NCBI RefSeq assembly: GCF_004349265.1
Contig: NZ_SMFL01000002.1
Coordinates: 1 to 64,000, forward strand
Direction of reading: 5' to 3'
Source: Dyadobacter psychrotolerans
GTDB taxonomy: Bacteria; Bacteroidota; Bacteroidia; Cytophagales; Spirosomataceae
DNA: 64,000 bases
A program made the position numbers and the translations under genes. Positions within the stretch are counted from its first letter, which is position 1; each line of letters starts with the position of its first letter. Below the pieces are notes generated by a model. It did not search any database and was not told the DNA's origin. It saw only the letters and a program-made list of their open reading frames with translations. Positions 17,297-26,383 of this stretch are shown piece after piece.

Positions 17297-18985
17297 ATGA
17301 AAACTGAATTATTAGGAATCATTGCCATGTTTGCTCTGACGGTTGCATTCGCGATACCGTTTGGCAAGTACATCGCAAAAGTTTACTCAGGCGATAAAAC
17401 GCCTCTTGATCCCGTTTTTAATCCAATCGAAAAGTTCTTTTTCCGCATTAGCGGTATTGACGAAAAGTCGGAAATGAACTGGAAACAGCACATGACTGCG
17501 CTGCTGACGATTAATTTTGTATGGTTTCTGCTGGGTATGTTTGTATTGATGAGCCAGGGATCGCTTCCGTTTAATCCGGATGGAAACCCTTCCCAAAGCG
17601 CTGATCTTGCATTCAACACAAGCATCTCGTTCGTAGTAAATTGTAATTTGCAACATTATTCAGGAGAGAGCGGACTTAGTTATTTATCACAATTGTTTCT
17701 GATGTTCCTGCACTTTGTAACAGCCGGGACGGGTTTGGCAGCGGCAGCCATTTTGTTTATGGCTTTAAGAGAGCGGACAACGGATAAGCTGGGTAATTTC
17801 TACAATCTGCTGTTGAAATCATGTACAAGGATTTTGCTTCCTGTTTCCATCGTTATTGCCATTATCCTGGTCTTTAACGGCACGCCGATGACCTTTGATG
17901 GAAAGGATACCATTGTCAATATGCAGGGCGATACCGTTGGTGTTTCAACCGGGCCGGTTGCGGCTTTCGTGGCTATCAAACACGTGGGGACCAATGGAGG
18001 CGGATATTTTGGTGCCAACTCAGCTCATCCGCTTGAAAACCCTAATTACCTGACGAACATGGCCGAAATGATCGGCCAGATGATCGTTCCGATAGCGATG
18101 GTATTTGCGTTCGGTTTCTTTTTAAAAAGAAAGAAAATGGCCTGGATGATCTTCGGGGTAATGACGATCGGGTTTCTGGTGCTAACTATTCCAACAATTA
18201 GCTGGGAAAATGGCGGTAACCACGCAATTACGGCCATGGGAATCGACAACAGTTCAGGCGCGATGGAAGGCAAGGAAGTTCGTTTGGGAAGTACCGCATC
18301 GGCATACTGGAGTATCGCCACAACGGTGATTTCAACAGGCTCCGTCAACTCGATGCACGATAGCTTCACGCCGCTTTCCGGCATGACGCAGCTGCTTGCC
18401 ATGATGACCAATGCCTTTTACGGGGGCTGCGGGGTTGGTATGCTGAACTTCTTTATTTTTATCATTCTGGCTGTGTTTATCTCAGGACTGATGGTTGGGC
18501 GTACACCGGAATTATTGGGTAAAAAAATTGAAGGCAGGGAAATGAAAATCGCCATGATCGTTGCACTTTTACATCCGTTGCTGATCCTGGCCGGTACCGC
18601 ACTTGCAGCTGCCTTTCCTGAAATTACGTCGGGTACATTAAATAATCCGGGCTTTCATGGTTTCAGTGAAATGCTTTACGAATATACATCATCGTCAGCC
18701 AACAACGGTAGTGGTTTTGAAGGTCTGGGAGACAACAATCTTTGGTGGAATATCACAACTGGTTTTGTACTGATCTTGTCAAGATACATCCCGATCATAG
18801 GACCAATTGCGATCGCAGGTCTGATGGCAAACAAGAAGTTTATCCCTGAAAGTGCGGGTACGCTGCGTACAGATTCAAGCACGTTCGGGGTGATGGTACT
18901 GGCCGTGATTGTAATCATTACCGCGCTATCGTTCTTTCCAGCCCTAACCTTAGGCCCAATCGCTGAGTATTTCAGCATGCGTTAA
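17297..18985 (+). CDS. kdpA: KdpA, K+-binding channel subunit of KdpFABC
   Basis: The 562-residue protein has about ten membrane helices. Selectivity-filter loops typical of the SKT superfamily are visible: NTSISFVVNCNLQHYSGE, GTNGGGYFGANSAHP, STGSVNSMHDSFTPL and EYTSSSANNGSGFEGL. These four pseudo-repeats line the K+ path. The length is normal (about 557-570). It takes up K+ from the periplasm and works with the KdpB ATPase. It is preceded by kdpF and followed by kdpB after a 90-base gap containing a repeat. Confidence 0.97.
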   Translation: MKTELLGIIAMFALTVAFAIPFGKYIAKVYSGDKTPLDPVFNPIEKFFFRISGIDEKSEMNWKQHMTALLTINFVWFLLGMFVLMSQGSLPFNPDGNPSQSADLAFNTSISFVVNCNLQHYSGESGLSYLSQLFLMFLHFVTAGTGLAAAAILFMALRERTTDKLGNFYNLLLKSCTRILLPVSIVIAIILVFNGTPMTFDGKDTIVNMQGDTVGVSTGPVAAFVAIKHVGTNGGGYFGANSAHPLENPNYLTNMAEMIGQMIVPIAMVFAFGFFLKRKKMAWMIFGVMTIGFLVLTIPTISWENGGNHAITAMGIDNSSGAMEGKEVRLGSTASAYWSIATTVISTGSVNSMHDSFTPLSGMTQLLAMMTNAFYGGCGVGMLNFFIFIILAVFISGLMVGRTPELLGKKIEGREMKIAMIVALLHPLLILAGTALAAAFPEITSGTLNNPGFHGFSEMLYEYTSSSANNGSGFEGLGDNNLWWNITTGFVLILSRYIPIIGPIAIAGLMANKKFIPESAGTLRTDSSTFGVMVLAVIVIITALSFFPALTLGPIAEYFSMR

Positions 18986-18998
18986 ACTCACTTATTAT

Positions 18999-19073
18999 TT
19001 AAAGTAACAGCTACGAGCCAAGGCTAACCGCTAAAGCTAGCCGTGCGACGGACCGTAGCCAATAGCTAACAGA
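18999..19073. repeat. Intergenic repeat between kdpA and kdpB
   Basis: The 90-base gap is filled with short overlapping motifs (GCTAAC, GCTAGCC, GTAGCC, TAGCTAAC) and contains GGCTA/TAGCC arms. The 11-mer CGGACCGTAGC at 19049-19059 recurs as its reverse complement, GCTACGGTCCG, at 22379-22389 in the kdpC-porin gap. On the minus strand it also reads GCTATTGGCT, close to the start of the exporter insert at about 2355. It may be a member of a dispersed repeat family. Confidence 0.5.
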
Positions 19074-19075
19074 AA

Positions 19076-21118
19076 ATGAAAAATCAAAATACTTCCTTAT
19101 TTCAAAAGGAACTGGTGAATGAGGCTTTAAAGCAATCATTTATCAAATTGAATCCTAAAATTATGTTTCGTAATCCTGTTATGTTTACAGTCGAGATCGG
19201 AACGTTTGTCATGCTGATCGTGAGCCTTTGGGTGCTCGCAGGAGAAAAATCGCAAGGTAGTTTTGCTTATAACTTTGTAGTTTTTCTGGTGCTTTTGCTC
19301 ACGCTCCTTTTTGCCAATTTCGCAGAGGGAATTGCCGAAGCAAGGGGGAAAGCACAGGCCGACAGCCTTCGTAAAACCAGGGAAGAAACACCCGCTAAAC
19401 TGGTTCTTAGTAACAAACCGGGTTTCGGTCTGGATACGAAAAATGTAATGTCTGCCTCGATGAAAAAAGGCGATGTATTTATCTGTGAAGCGGGCGATAA
19501 CATCCCGACCGACGGTGAAATCATCGAAGGGCTTGCAACCATAGACGAAAGCGCGATCACGGGAGAATCGGCTCCGGTTATCCGGGAAGCTGGCGGAGAT
19601 AAAAGCAGCGTGACGGGTGGTACCAAAGTGCTTTCCGACAAAATCAAAGTAATGGTTACCACAGCTCCGGGTGAAAGTTTTCTTGATAAAATGATCGCTC
19701 TGGTAGAAGGTGCGAGCCGCCAGAAAACACCAAATGAAATTGCACTGACGATCCTTTTGGCAGGTTTTACATTGGTCTTTATCATTGTGTGTGTGACGCT
19801 GAAACCTTTTGCCGACTTTGCCAATACGCCCATCACGATCGCTGCTTTTATTTCCCTTTTCGTTTGTCTGATACCAACCACCATCGGAGGGCTTCTGTCA
19901 GCGATCGGGATCGCGGGGATGGATAGAGCGCTTCGTGCGAATGTCATTACAAAATCAGGTAAAGCGGTGGAAACAGCCGGGGATATTGATGTACTGCTTC
20001 TGGACAAAACAGGAACGATCACGATTGGAAACAGAAAAGCCACGCATTTCTATGCAGCCAGAGGTGTGACAGAAAATCACTTTATAAAATGCGCGGTTTT
20101 AAGTTCAATTGCGGACGAAACGCCGGAGGGAAAATCGATCCTCGAACTGGCAAATTTAAACCCGTCTGTTTACAGTAATCTCAACAACCCGGTTTTTATC
20201 AAATTTACTGCTGAAACCAGAAGCTCCGGCGTCGATTTTGACCAGACACGGATTCGCAAAGGCGCTTTTGATTCGATCAGGAATCTGACGGTCAATGCCG
20301 GAAACAAATTTCCATCCGATATTGAACAAACTGTAAAAGACATCTCCAGCAACGGCGGAACCCCGCTGGTAGTTTCAGAAAACGAACATGTTCTGGGTGT
20401 GATCGAATTGCAGGATATCATCAAAACCGGGATCAGTGAACGTTTCGAGCGTCTTCGCAAAATGGGTGTGAAAACGGTAATGGTTACAGGTGATAATCCA
20501 TTGACTGCCAAATTTATTGCGGAAAAAGCAGGCGTAGATGATTTTATCGCCGAAGCAAAGCCTGAAGATAAAATGAACTACATCAAACGTGAACAGGAAA
20601 GCGGTAAACTGGTAGCGATGATGGGAGACGGGACCAATGATGCGCCGGCACTTGCGCAGGCTGATGTAGGTGTGGCCATGAACAGCGGAACCCAGGCAGC
20701 CAAAGAGGCAGGTAATATGGTCGATCTGGATAATGACCCGACTAAACTGATTGAGATCGTGGAAATTGGAAAACAACTTTTGATGACGCGCGGAACGCTG
20801 ACCACCTTCTCGATTGCCAATGACGTCGCCAAATATTTCGCCATCATTCCAGCCCTGTTTATCGCTTCGATTCCGGCTTTAAAAGGTTTGAACATTATGA
20901 ATCTGAACAGTCCCGAAAGTGCAATTCTCTCAGCAGTGGTTTTTAACGCAATCATTATTCCGATCCTGATACCACTCGCCTTAAAAGGTGTTGCCTACAA
21001 ACCAATCGGAGCCAGCGCGTTGCTTCGCAGAAACTTGTTTATCTACGGATTAGGCGGCGTGATCGTCCCTTTTATCGGAATCAAAGTGATTGATATGGTA
21101 GTGAGTATCTGGTTGTAA
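19076..21118 (+). CDS. kdpB: KdpB, P-type ATPase subunit of KdpFABC
   Basis: The 680-residue P-type ATPase shows the actuator motif TGESAPV (about residue 163), the phosphorylation motif DKTGTITIG with the aspartate near residue 310, the nucleotide-binding-domain KGAFDSI segment and hinge [10 protein letters not shown], and [24 protein letters not shown] for Mg2+ binding. This order and size are standard for KdpB. It phosphorylates itself with ATP and drives high-affinity K+ uptake through KdpA. The next plus-strand gene, kdpC, is displaced by an inserted antisense toxin-antitoxin pair beginning 4 bases after the kdpB stop. Confidence 0.97.
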   Translation: MKNQNTSLFQKELVNEALKQSFIKLNPKIMFRNPVMFTVEIGTFVMLIVSLWVLAGEKSQGSFAYNFVVFLVLLLTLLFANFAEGIAEARGKAQADSLRKTREETPAKLVLSNKPGFGLDTKNVMSASMKKGDVFICEAGDNIPTDGEIIEGLATIDESAITGESAPVIREAGGDKSSVTGGTKVLSDKIKVMVTTAPGESFLDKMIALVEGASRQKTPNEIALTILLAGFTLVFIIVCVTLKPFADFANTPITIAAFISLFVCLIPTTIGGLLSAIGIAGMDRALRANVITKSGKAVETAGDIDVLLLDKTGTITIGNRKATHFYAARGVTENHFIKCAVLSSIADETPEGKSILELANLNPSVYSNLNNPVFIKFTAETRSSGVDFDQTRIRKGAFDSIRNLTVNAGNKFPSDIEQTVKDISSNGGTPLVVSENEHVLGVIELQDIIKTGISERFERLRKMGVKTVMVTGDNPLTAKFIAEKAGVDDFIAEAKPEDKMNYIKREQESGKLVAMMGDGTNDAPALAQADVGVAMNSGTQAAKEAGNMVDLDNDPTKLIEIVEIGKQLLMTRGTLTTFSIANDVAKYFAIIPALFIASIPALKGLNIMNLNSPESAILSAVVFNAIIIPILIPLALKGVAYKPIGASALLRRNLFIYGLGGVIVPFIGIKVIDMVVSIWL

Positions 21119-21121
21119 ATA

Positions 21122-21535
21122 TTACAAGAAGGGATTGATAATGGTAAGCCGCTTTTCAATGATCAGTCCATGCTGCATATCTTCTGAATAAAGTGTGTTG
21201 CAACCCGCTTCCAAAGCAGAAGCGATTATTTTAGAGTCAAAAGGTTGCATCAGATATTTATGGAAGATGATTAGGGCTTGGTTGACAGTTGACTCATTCT
21301 CAGATTGTATGTATGAGGCATTCATCAGTTCAGTTAAAAATGCAGCAACCAGAGGCCGTTCCATTTTAAACTTTTTAATACAAACATTCAAACATTCGAA
21401 AATGACTTGGGGACTGATAAAAGCGACTTCTTCGATTAACGCCGAAGCAATTTCTTTCTTTCGACTATCATTATGGTCAAGAAGATACAGTACAATATTG
21501 CTATCAACGAAGAAGCTACCGCTTATTGGCCTCAT
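21122..21535 (-). CDS. PIN-domain toxin, VapC-like
   Basis: With the ATG at 21535 (MRPISGSFFVDSN) the protein has 137 residues. PIN acidic residues are visible: Asp in FFVDSNIVLYLLD, Glu in SPQVIFECLNV, and Asp residues in FDSKIIASALEAGC and LYSEDMQHG. PIN toxins are Mg2+-dependent ribonucleases that cut RNA when freed from their antitoxin. The start overlaps the upstream antitoxin gene by about 20 bases, the usual coupling. The gene ends 4 bases from the kdpB stop on the opposite strand, so it lies inside the kdp operon. Confidence 0.85.
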   Translation of the reverse strand: MRPISGSFFVDSNIVLYLLDHNDSRKKEIASALIEEVAFISPQVIFECLNVCIKKFKMERPLVAAFLTELMNASYIQSENESTVNQALIIFHKYLMQPFDSKIIASALEAGCNTLYSEDMQHGLIIEKRLTIINPFL

Positions 21536-21746
21536 CTCTGTCAAATTTAAAGTCACTCATGTCAATTTGTAGAGTCTTAAAAAATTGAATGGCGTTACGG
21601 GCTGCTGTTTTCTTAGCTAATGCTACAGAGTTAAAATCTTCCTCTACTTCAAAAGCAATAACTTCAATTCCTTTATGAAGGTATTCCATTGGTAAGTTAA
21701 TAGTTAGCTGAGAGGCACTTTCCGCAACAAAGATTTTTCGAAACAT
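21516..21746 (-). CDS. Antitoxin partner of the PIN toxin
   Basis: With the ATG at 21746 (MFRKIFVAESASQ) the protein has 76 residues. The N-terminal piece QLTINLPMEYLHKGIEVIAFEVEE looks like a short beta-rich DNA-binding antitoxin N-terminus, and the charged C-terminus (MSDFKFDRDEANKR) is the likely toxin-wrapping tail. It precedes and overlaps the toxin gene. It probably neutralises the toxin and represses the pair. Its start faces the kdpC start across 43 bases. Confidence 0.75.
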   Translation of the reverse strand: MFRKIFVAESASQLTINLPMEYLHKGIEVIAFEVEEDFNSVALAKKTAARNAIQFFKTLQIDMSDFKFDRDEANKR

Positions 21747-21789
21747 ACGACATGTGTTTATTCTCAAAAATAAAGAAAAATTAACGATA

Positions 21790-22350
21790 ATGAAAACGAA
21801 CATATTTCCCGCAATTAAATTAACAATGATTACCCTGGTTTTCTTTTCAGGGGTTTATACGGCTGTGATCTGGGGTGTTGCCCAGCTGGCTCCAAACGGA
21901 GGTAAAGGCCAAGTCGTTACGGTAGGTGGTAAAAGGTATTACACCAATATCGGGCAGACATTTACCCAGGATAAATACTTCTATTCGCGCCCTTCGGCTG
22001 TTGGGTATAACTCGGCCGGAAGTGGCGGCAGTAACAAAGGACCTTCCAATCCCGATTATCTGGCTACTGTGCAGGCGCGTATCGATACGTTTCTGGTACA
22101 CAATCCCGGCGTTGAAAAAAAGGATATTCCTGTTGAATTGGTGACCGCCAGCGGTAGCGGACTTGACCCGGATATCACTTCTAACTCTGCTTTGGTACAG
22201 GTTAAAAGAATTGCAGCTATCAGAAAAGTATCTCAGCAGAAAGTGGAACAGTTGATTGCTAAAAACACCGAAGCTCCATTGCTGGGTATGTTCGGGCCGG
22301 AAAAAGTCAATGTGTTGAAACTCAATATCGCTCTTGATGAGCTTAAATAA
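21790..22350 (+). CDS. kdpC: KdpC, accessory subunit of KdpFABC
   Basis: The ATG at 21790 (MKTNIFPAIKLT) gives 186 residues; an earlier GTG at 21754 would run back toward the antitoxin and is less likely. There is one N-terminal membrane helix (ITLVFFSGVYTAVIWGVAQ), then the periplasmic domain with YFYSRPSAVGYNSAGSGGSN and the conserved VTASGSGLDPDIT and ALVQVKRIAAIR. KdpC helps K+ loading and ATP use by the complex. A toxin-antitoxin pair separates it from kdpB, so its transcription may need its own promoter or read-through of 670 bases. Confidence 0.96.
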   Translation: MKTNIFPAIKLTMITLVFFSGVYTAVIWGVAQLAPNGGKGQVVTVGGKRYYTNIGQTFTQDKYFYSRPSAVGYNSAGSGGSNKGPSNPDYLATVQARIDTFLVHNPGVEKKDIPVELVTASGSGLDPDITSNSALVQVKRIAAIRKVSQQKVEQLIAKNTEAPLLGMFGPEKVNVLKLNIALDELK

Positions 22351-22372
22351 AAAATCGCCTGCCATCAACTAA

Positions 22373-22416
22373 AACGACGCTACGGTCCGGCGGCCGGTGA
22401 GAGAAATAGCGTCGTT
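22373..22416. repeat. Inverted repeat between kdpC and the porin gene
   Basis: AACGACGCTA (22373-22382) and TAGCGTCGTT (22407-22416) are perfect 10-base arms. The 24-base centre contains CCGGCGGCCGG, itself able to pair. The element includes GCTACGGTCCG, shared in opposite orientation with the kdpA-kdpB gap. It lacks a T tract, so an mRNA-stabilising or REP-like element is more likely than a terminator. Confidence 0.6.
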
Positions 22417-22442
22417 ACATTTCCAATTTAAGTACAGTACGA

Positions 22443-23522
22443 ATGAAAAATTTACTTTTAAGCGCGATAGCTTTAACCATTTTGCAGCCGGCTTTCGCGC
22501 AGGATTCAACAGAAACAAAAAATCAATTGACCATCAGCGGTTATGCTGAGGCGTATTATAGTCATGATTTTAACCGGCCGGACAACAACACCATCCCTGG
22601 TTTTCTTTACAATTTTAACAGGGCTAATGAGGTGAATCTGAACCTGGCTTTTATTAAAATTAACTACCAGACCGACCGCGTCAGGGCCAACGTGGCATTG
22701 GCAGCAGGAACCTACATGAATGCGAATTACAGCGCGGAACCAGGCGTTTTGAAGAACATTTATGAGGCGAACATTGGCGTAAAACTTTCCCAAAAAAGCA
22801 ACCTTTGGCTGGATGCCGGGATTATGCCTTCGCACATCGGTTTTGAAAGCGCGATCGGGAAAGACAACTGGACGTTAAGCCGGAGTCTCCTGGCTGAAAA
22901 TTCTCCCTATTTTGAATCAGGACTGAAACTTGGTTTTACAACGAAAGACGATAAACTATATCTTTCAGCCATGTATCTCAACGGCTGGCAGCATATTCAA
23001 CGGGTAGACGGCAATTCTACGCCTGCCTTTGGAACGCAGATCACTTACAAACCGGCAGGGTCTGTAACGCTGAATTACAGCACATTTATCGGAAATGATA
23101 AACCGGACAGTTTGAAACAAATGCGTTATTTTCACAATGTTTACGGTATTTTTCAGCTGACTGAAAAATTTGGGCTGATAGCCGGTCTGGATTTTGGAAC
23201 TGAAAGGAAAGTGCAGGGAAGCGGAAGTAATAGCTGGTACACACCTGTTTTAATTGCCCGGTTTACACCAACAGATAAAATTCGGCTTGCAGCACGGGGG
23301 GAATATTATGCTGACAAGAACGGTGTGATCATCAGCACCGGAACGCCTAGCGGCTTCAAAACCTTTGGCTATTCTGCAAACTTTGATTATTTACCAGTAC
23401 CAAATGTTTTGTGGCGGGTTGAAGCCAGGTCTCTGAATAGTAAAGACGCTATCTTTACACAAAACGATACGGCCAAAAAGCAGAATTACTTTTTAACAAC
23501 ATCTGTTTCATTATCATTTTAG
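22443..23522 (+). CDS. Outer-membrane porin of the kdp operon
   Basis: The 359-residue protein has a signal peptide ending near residue 19 (QPAFA), then regularly alternating strands with many aromatic residues (LTISGYAEAYYSHDF, VYGIFQLTEKFGLIAGLDF) and a final TTSVSLSF typical of barrel termini. I recognise it as the beta-barrel protein commonly linked to Bacteroidota kdp operons (porin, BBP2-like). It presumably lets ions cross the outer membrane; K+ specificity is inference from context. The stop codon directly abuts the kdpD start, indicating coupled translation. Confidence 0.82.
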   Translation: MKNLLLSAIALTILQPAFAQDSTETKNQLTISGYAEAYYSHDFNRPDNNTIPGFLYNFNRANEVNLNLAFIKINYQTDRVRANVALAAGTYMNANYSAEPGVLKNIYEANIGVKLSQKSNLWLDAGIMPSHIGFESAIGKDNWTLSRSLLAENSPYFESGLKLGFTTKDDKLYLSAMYLNGWQHIQRVDGNSTPAFGTQITYKPAGSVTLNYSTFIGNDKPDSLKQMRYFHNVYGIFQLTEKFGLIAGLDFGTERKVQGSGSNSWYTPVLIARFTPTDKIRLAARGEYYADKNGVIISTGTPSGFKTFGYSANFDYLPVPNVLWRVEARSLNSKDAIFTQNDTAKKQNYFLTTSVSLSF

Positions 23523-24653
23523 ATGACTGAAAAGGAAAGCCACGTAAAACATTTTCTGGACCTGATCCAGCAGTCCCGCAAAGGCAAGTTTAAAATCTAC
23601 ATCGGTATGAGCGCCGGTGTGGGCAAGACTTACCGGATGTTGCAGGAGGCGCATACGCTGATGCGAAACGGAATTGATGTCAAGATCGGATACATCGAAA
23701 CCCACAACCGGCAGGAAACGCATGCACTGTTGGAAGGCCTGCCGGTGATTCCACGCAGGAAACTTTTTTACAAAGGAAAAGAACTTGAAGAATTGGACAT
23801 TCAGGCCGTAATCAGTTTGCGGCCTGAAATCGTGATTATCGATGAGCTCGCTCACACAAACATTGAAGGCAGCAAAAATGACAAACGCTGGCAGGATGTG
23901 ATGGAAATCCTCGATGCGGGCATCAATGTGATCAGTGCGGTAAATATCCAGCACATCGAAAGTCTGAATGAAGAAGTAAAGGATATCACCGGTGTTGAGG
24001 TCAAAGAGCGAATTCCGGACAGCGTGCTTGCAGCAGCGGATGAAGTGGTCAATATAGATCTGACAGCCGATGAGCTGATTACCCGGTTGAAAGAAGGCAA
24101 GATTTATGCACCTGAAAAAGTACCGACAGCGCTGGGAAATTTTTTTACTTCCAACAACATTTTACAGCTGCGTGAACTGGCTTTAAAAGAAGTGGCCAGT
24201 CAGGTGGTTCGCAAAGTGGAAACGCAGATTTCTTCCCGGGGGCTGACTGCGTTAAAACCAAACCGGTTTCTGGCCTGCATAAGCAGTAATGCCGTTACAG
24301 CCAAAAATGTGATCCGTAAAACCGCCCGTCTTGCGAGTTATTACAACAGTCCGTGGGTGTTGCTTTATGTGCAGACGCCAAAGGAAAGCACCGATAAAAT
24401 TGCGCTCGACAAGCAACGGCACCTGATCAATAATTTTAAGCTGGCGACCGAGCTGGGCGGGGAAATCATCCGCGTAGAAAGTCCGTTCGTTTCCCGGACT
24501 ATTATGGAAGTAGCCGAGCAGCGTCAGGTAACCACAATTTGTATTGGAAAGCCGCACATGAACCTGTTTCGGGTCATACTGGCAACCAACATATTTAACC
24601 AGCTTCTTAAAAAACTTTCTGTTTCTGAAATTGACTTAGTGATCCTATCCTGA
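23523..24653 (+). CDS. kdpD: KdpD N-terminal sensor protein without kinase
   Basis: The 376-residue protein matches only the cytoplasmic N-terminal half of KdpD. The KdpD domain has Walker A GMSAGVGKT (28-36) and Walker B VIIDELAHTN; a universal-stress-protein-like domain follows (ACISSNAVTAKNVIRKTARL, ICIGKPHMNLFR). The DUF4118 membrane part and the histidine kinase of classical KdpD are absent. The next gene, overlapping by one base (TGATG), encodes a separate histidine kinase, so sensing and signalling are split over two proteins. It probably senses K+ or ionic status and modulates that kinase. Confidence 0.93.
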   Translation: MTEKESHVKHFLDLIQQSRKGKFKIYIGMSAGVGKTYRMLQEAHTLMRNGIDVKIGYIETHNRQETHALLEGLPVIPRRKLFYKGKELEELDIQAVISLRPEIVIIDELAHTNIEGSKNDKRWQDVMEILDAGINVISAVNIQHIESLNEEVKDITGVEVKERIPDSVLAAADEVVNIDLTADELITRLKEGKIYAPEKVPTALGNFFTSNNILQLRELALKEVASQVVRKVETQISSRGLTALKPNRFLACISSNAVTAKNVIRKTARLASYYNSPWVLLYVQTPKESTDKIALDKQRHLINNFKLATELGGEIIRVESPFVSRTIMEVAEQRQVTTICIGKPHMNLFRVILATNIFNQLLKKLSVSEIDLVILS

Positions 24654-26383
24654 TGAATATTAAAACCAAACTAAGACTGGGCATTGGCTTTTTGTTTATG
24701 ATGATCCTGCTGCTTTCGGCGGTCGGTCTAAGAAACATCAATGCGCTTAAGAATGACACTAAAAACATTCTTGCCGACAATTATAACACACTCGAGTATG
24801 CCAAAAACATGATTGCTGCCCTGGATGTTATTCAGCAAAACCAGAACGGCTTTCCTGATTTTGAGAAGAATCTGAATTTGCAAAAAAGCAATATAACCGA
24901 GCCGGGAGAAAAGCAGGCAACGGAACAGATAAGTCTCCGGCTGGTCAAACTCAAAGAAAATCCGCAGGATGTAAATCTTCATCTTTTGATCCGAAAAGAC
25001 GTATCGCGGCTTATGGAGCTGAATATGGCTGCCATTCAGCGTAAAAGTGACCTGGCACAAAATACTGCGGAAACCGCCAACCAGTGGATCGTGATAACCA
25101 GCACACTTTGTTTTCTTTTGGGGATGACTTTGCTGGTCAATCTGCCGGGGAATATTGCCAATCCGGTCAGGGAGCTCACCAACAGCATCCGGGAGATAGC
25201 TGCTAAAAACTATTCTCAGCGGGTTTATTACCGTGGCAATAACGAGTTTGGGGAACTGGCAAATTCGTTTAATACCATGGCCGAAAAACTGGAAGAATAC
25301 AACAGCAGTAACCTGTCGCGGATTCTGGTCGAAAAAATGCGGATCGAAACGCTGATCAACAACATGCACGAGCCGGTCATTGGCCTGGATGAAAACAAGA
25401 TTGTACTTTTTATCAATAACGAAGCACTTAAAATCTCCGGGCTCCGGCCGGCTGATATCATAGGAAAACCCGCACAGGATGCGGCGCTGAATAACGACCT
25501 GCTGCGTTCGCTGGTTGATGACCTGACACAGACTGAAAAAACGGATAATCAGCAGTCTGCGCCGCTAAAAATTTATGCGGATAATAAGGAAAGTTATTTT
25601 GAAAAAGAGATCGTCAGTATTTCCATCACACCGACCGGCGAAAAAGAAAAAAAGCTGATTGGTCATGTTATCATTCTTAAAAATATTACACCTTTCAAAG
25701 AGTTGGATTTCGCCAAAACCAACTTTATCGCCACGGTTTCGCATGAACTGAAAACACCGATTTCGTCGATTAAAATGAGCCTGCTTTTGCTTGAAAACCA
25801 GAATACCGGCCATGTTAATCCCGAGCAGCAGCAGCTGATCGAGAGCATTAAGGAAGACAGTAACCGCCTTTTGAAGATCACAGGCGAACTGCTGAATATG
25901 TCGCAGGTGGAGACGGGGAATATTCAGCTCAATATCCACCAGGCCCGGCCTGAACAGATTCTGGAGTATGCCTTGGAAGCCGTGAAAGTACAGGCCGAGC
26001 AAAAACAGATCGGACTGGTTGTGGAGATGGAAGAGGACCTCCCGGATGTAAAAGCAGATACGGAAAAAACAGCCTGGGTGCTCATCAATTTCCTGACCAA
26101 CGCCATCCGGTATTCACAGCAGCAGGGACAAATACATATTCAAATCAAGGAACTAAACAGCGGAGTTCAGTTTTCGGTAAAGGACGAAGGCAAGGGAATA
26201 GACAGCCGTTACCGGGCCAAGATTTTTAACCGCTATTTCCAGGTCCCCGGAAGCGCAAAAACCGGAACCGGCCTCGGCCTCGCCATCAGCAAAGAATTCA
26301 TCGAAGCCCAGGGCGGCCACATTGGGGTAAATAGTGAGATTGGCATGGGAAGTACTTTCTTTTTTGAGTTGGGTAGGGGGTAG
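24653..26383 (+). CDS. Membrane sensor histidine kinase of the kdp locus
   Basis: The 576-residue protein has TM1 at about 8-27, an extracytoplasmic segment to about 145, TM2 (TLCFLLGMTLLVNL), a HAMP domain (NPVRELTNSIREIAAK), a PAS domain at about 235-345, a HisKA domain with the phospho-His in FIATVSHELKTPISS, and a HATPase domain with N-box NAIRYSQQQ, G1 DEGKGID and G2 GTGLGLAIS. It is translationally coupled to kdpD. No response regulator (KdpE or NtrC-type) is in the window, so its partner is encoded elsewhere. It probably controls the kdp genes. Confidence 0.92.
   Translation: MNIKTKLRLGIGFLFMMILLLSAVGLRNINALKNDTKNILADNYNTLEYAKNMIAALDVIQQNQNGFPDFEKNLNLQKSNITEPGEKQATEQISLRLVKLKENPQDVNLHLLIRKDVSRLMELNMAAIQRKSDLAQNTAETANQWIVITSTLCFLLGMTLLVNLPGNIANPVRELTNSIREIAAKNYSQRVYYRGNNEFGELANSFNTMAEKLEEYNSSNLSRILVEKMRIETLINNMHEPVIGLDENKIVLFINNEALKISGLRPADIIGKPAQDAALNNDLLRSLVDDLTQTEKTDNQQSAPLKIYADNKESYFEKEIVSISITPTGEKEKKLIGHVIILKNITPFKELDFAKTNFIATVSHELKTPISSIKMSLLLLENQNTGHVNPEQQQLIESIKEDSNRLLKITGELLNMSQVETGNIQLNIHQARPEQILEYALEAVKVQAEQKQIGLVVEMEEDLPDVKADTEKTAWVLINFLTNAIRYSQQQGQIHIQIKELNSGVQFSVKDEGKGIDSRYRAKIFNRYFQVPGSAKTGTGLGLAISKEFIEAQGGHIGVNSEIGMGSTFFFELGRG

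Noticed and set aside
19267-20043. 258-codon minus-strand frame over kdpB
   Set aside because: It mirrors kdpB codons; the plus-strand frame has all P-type ATPase motifs.
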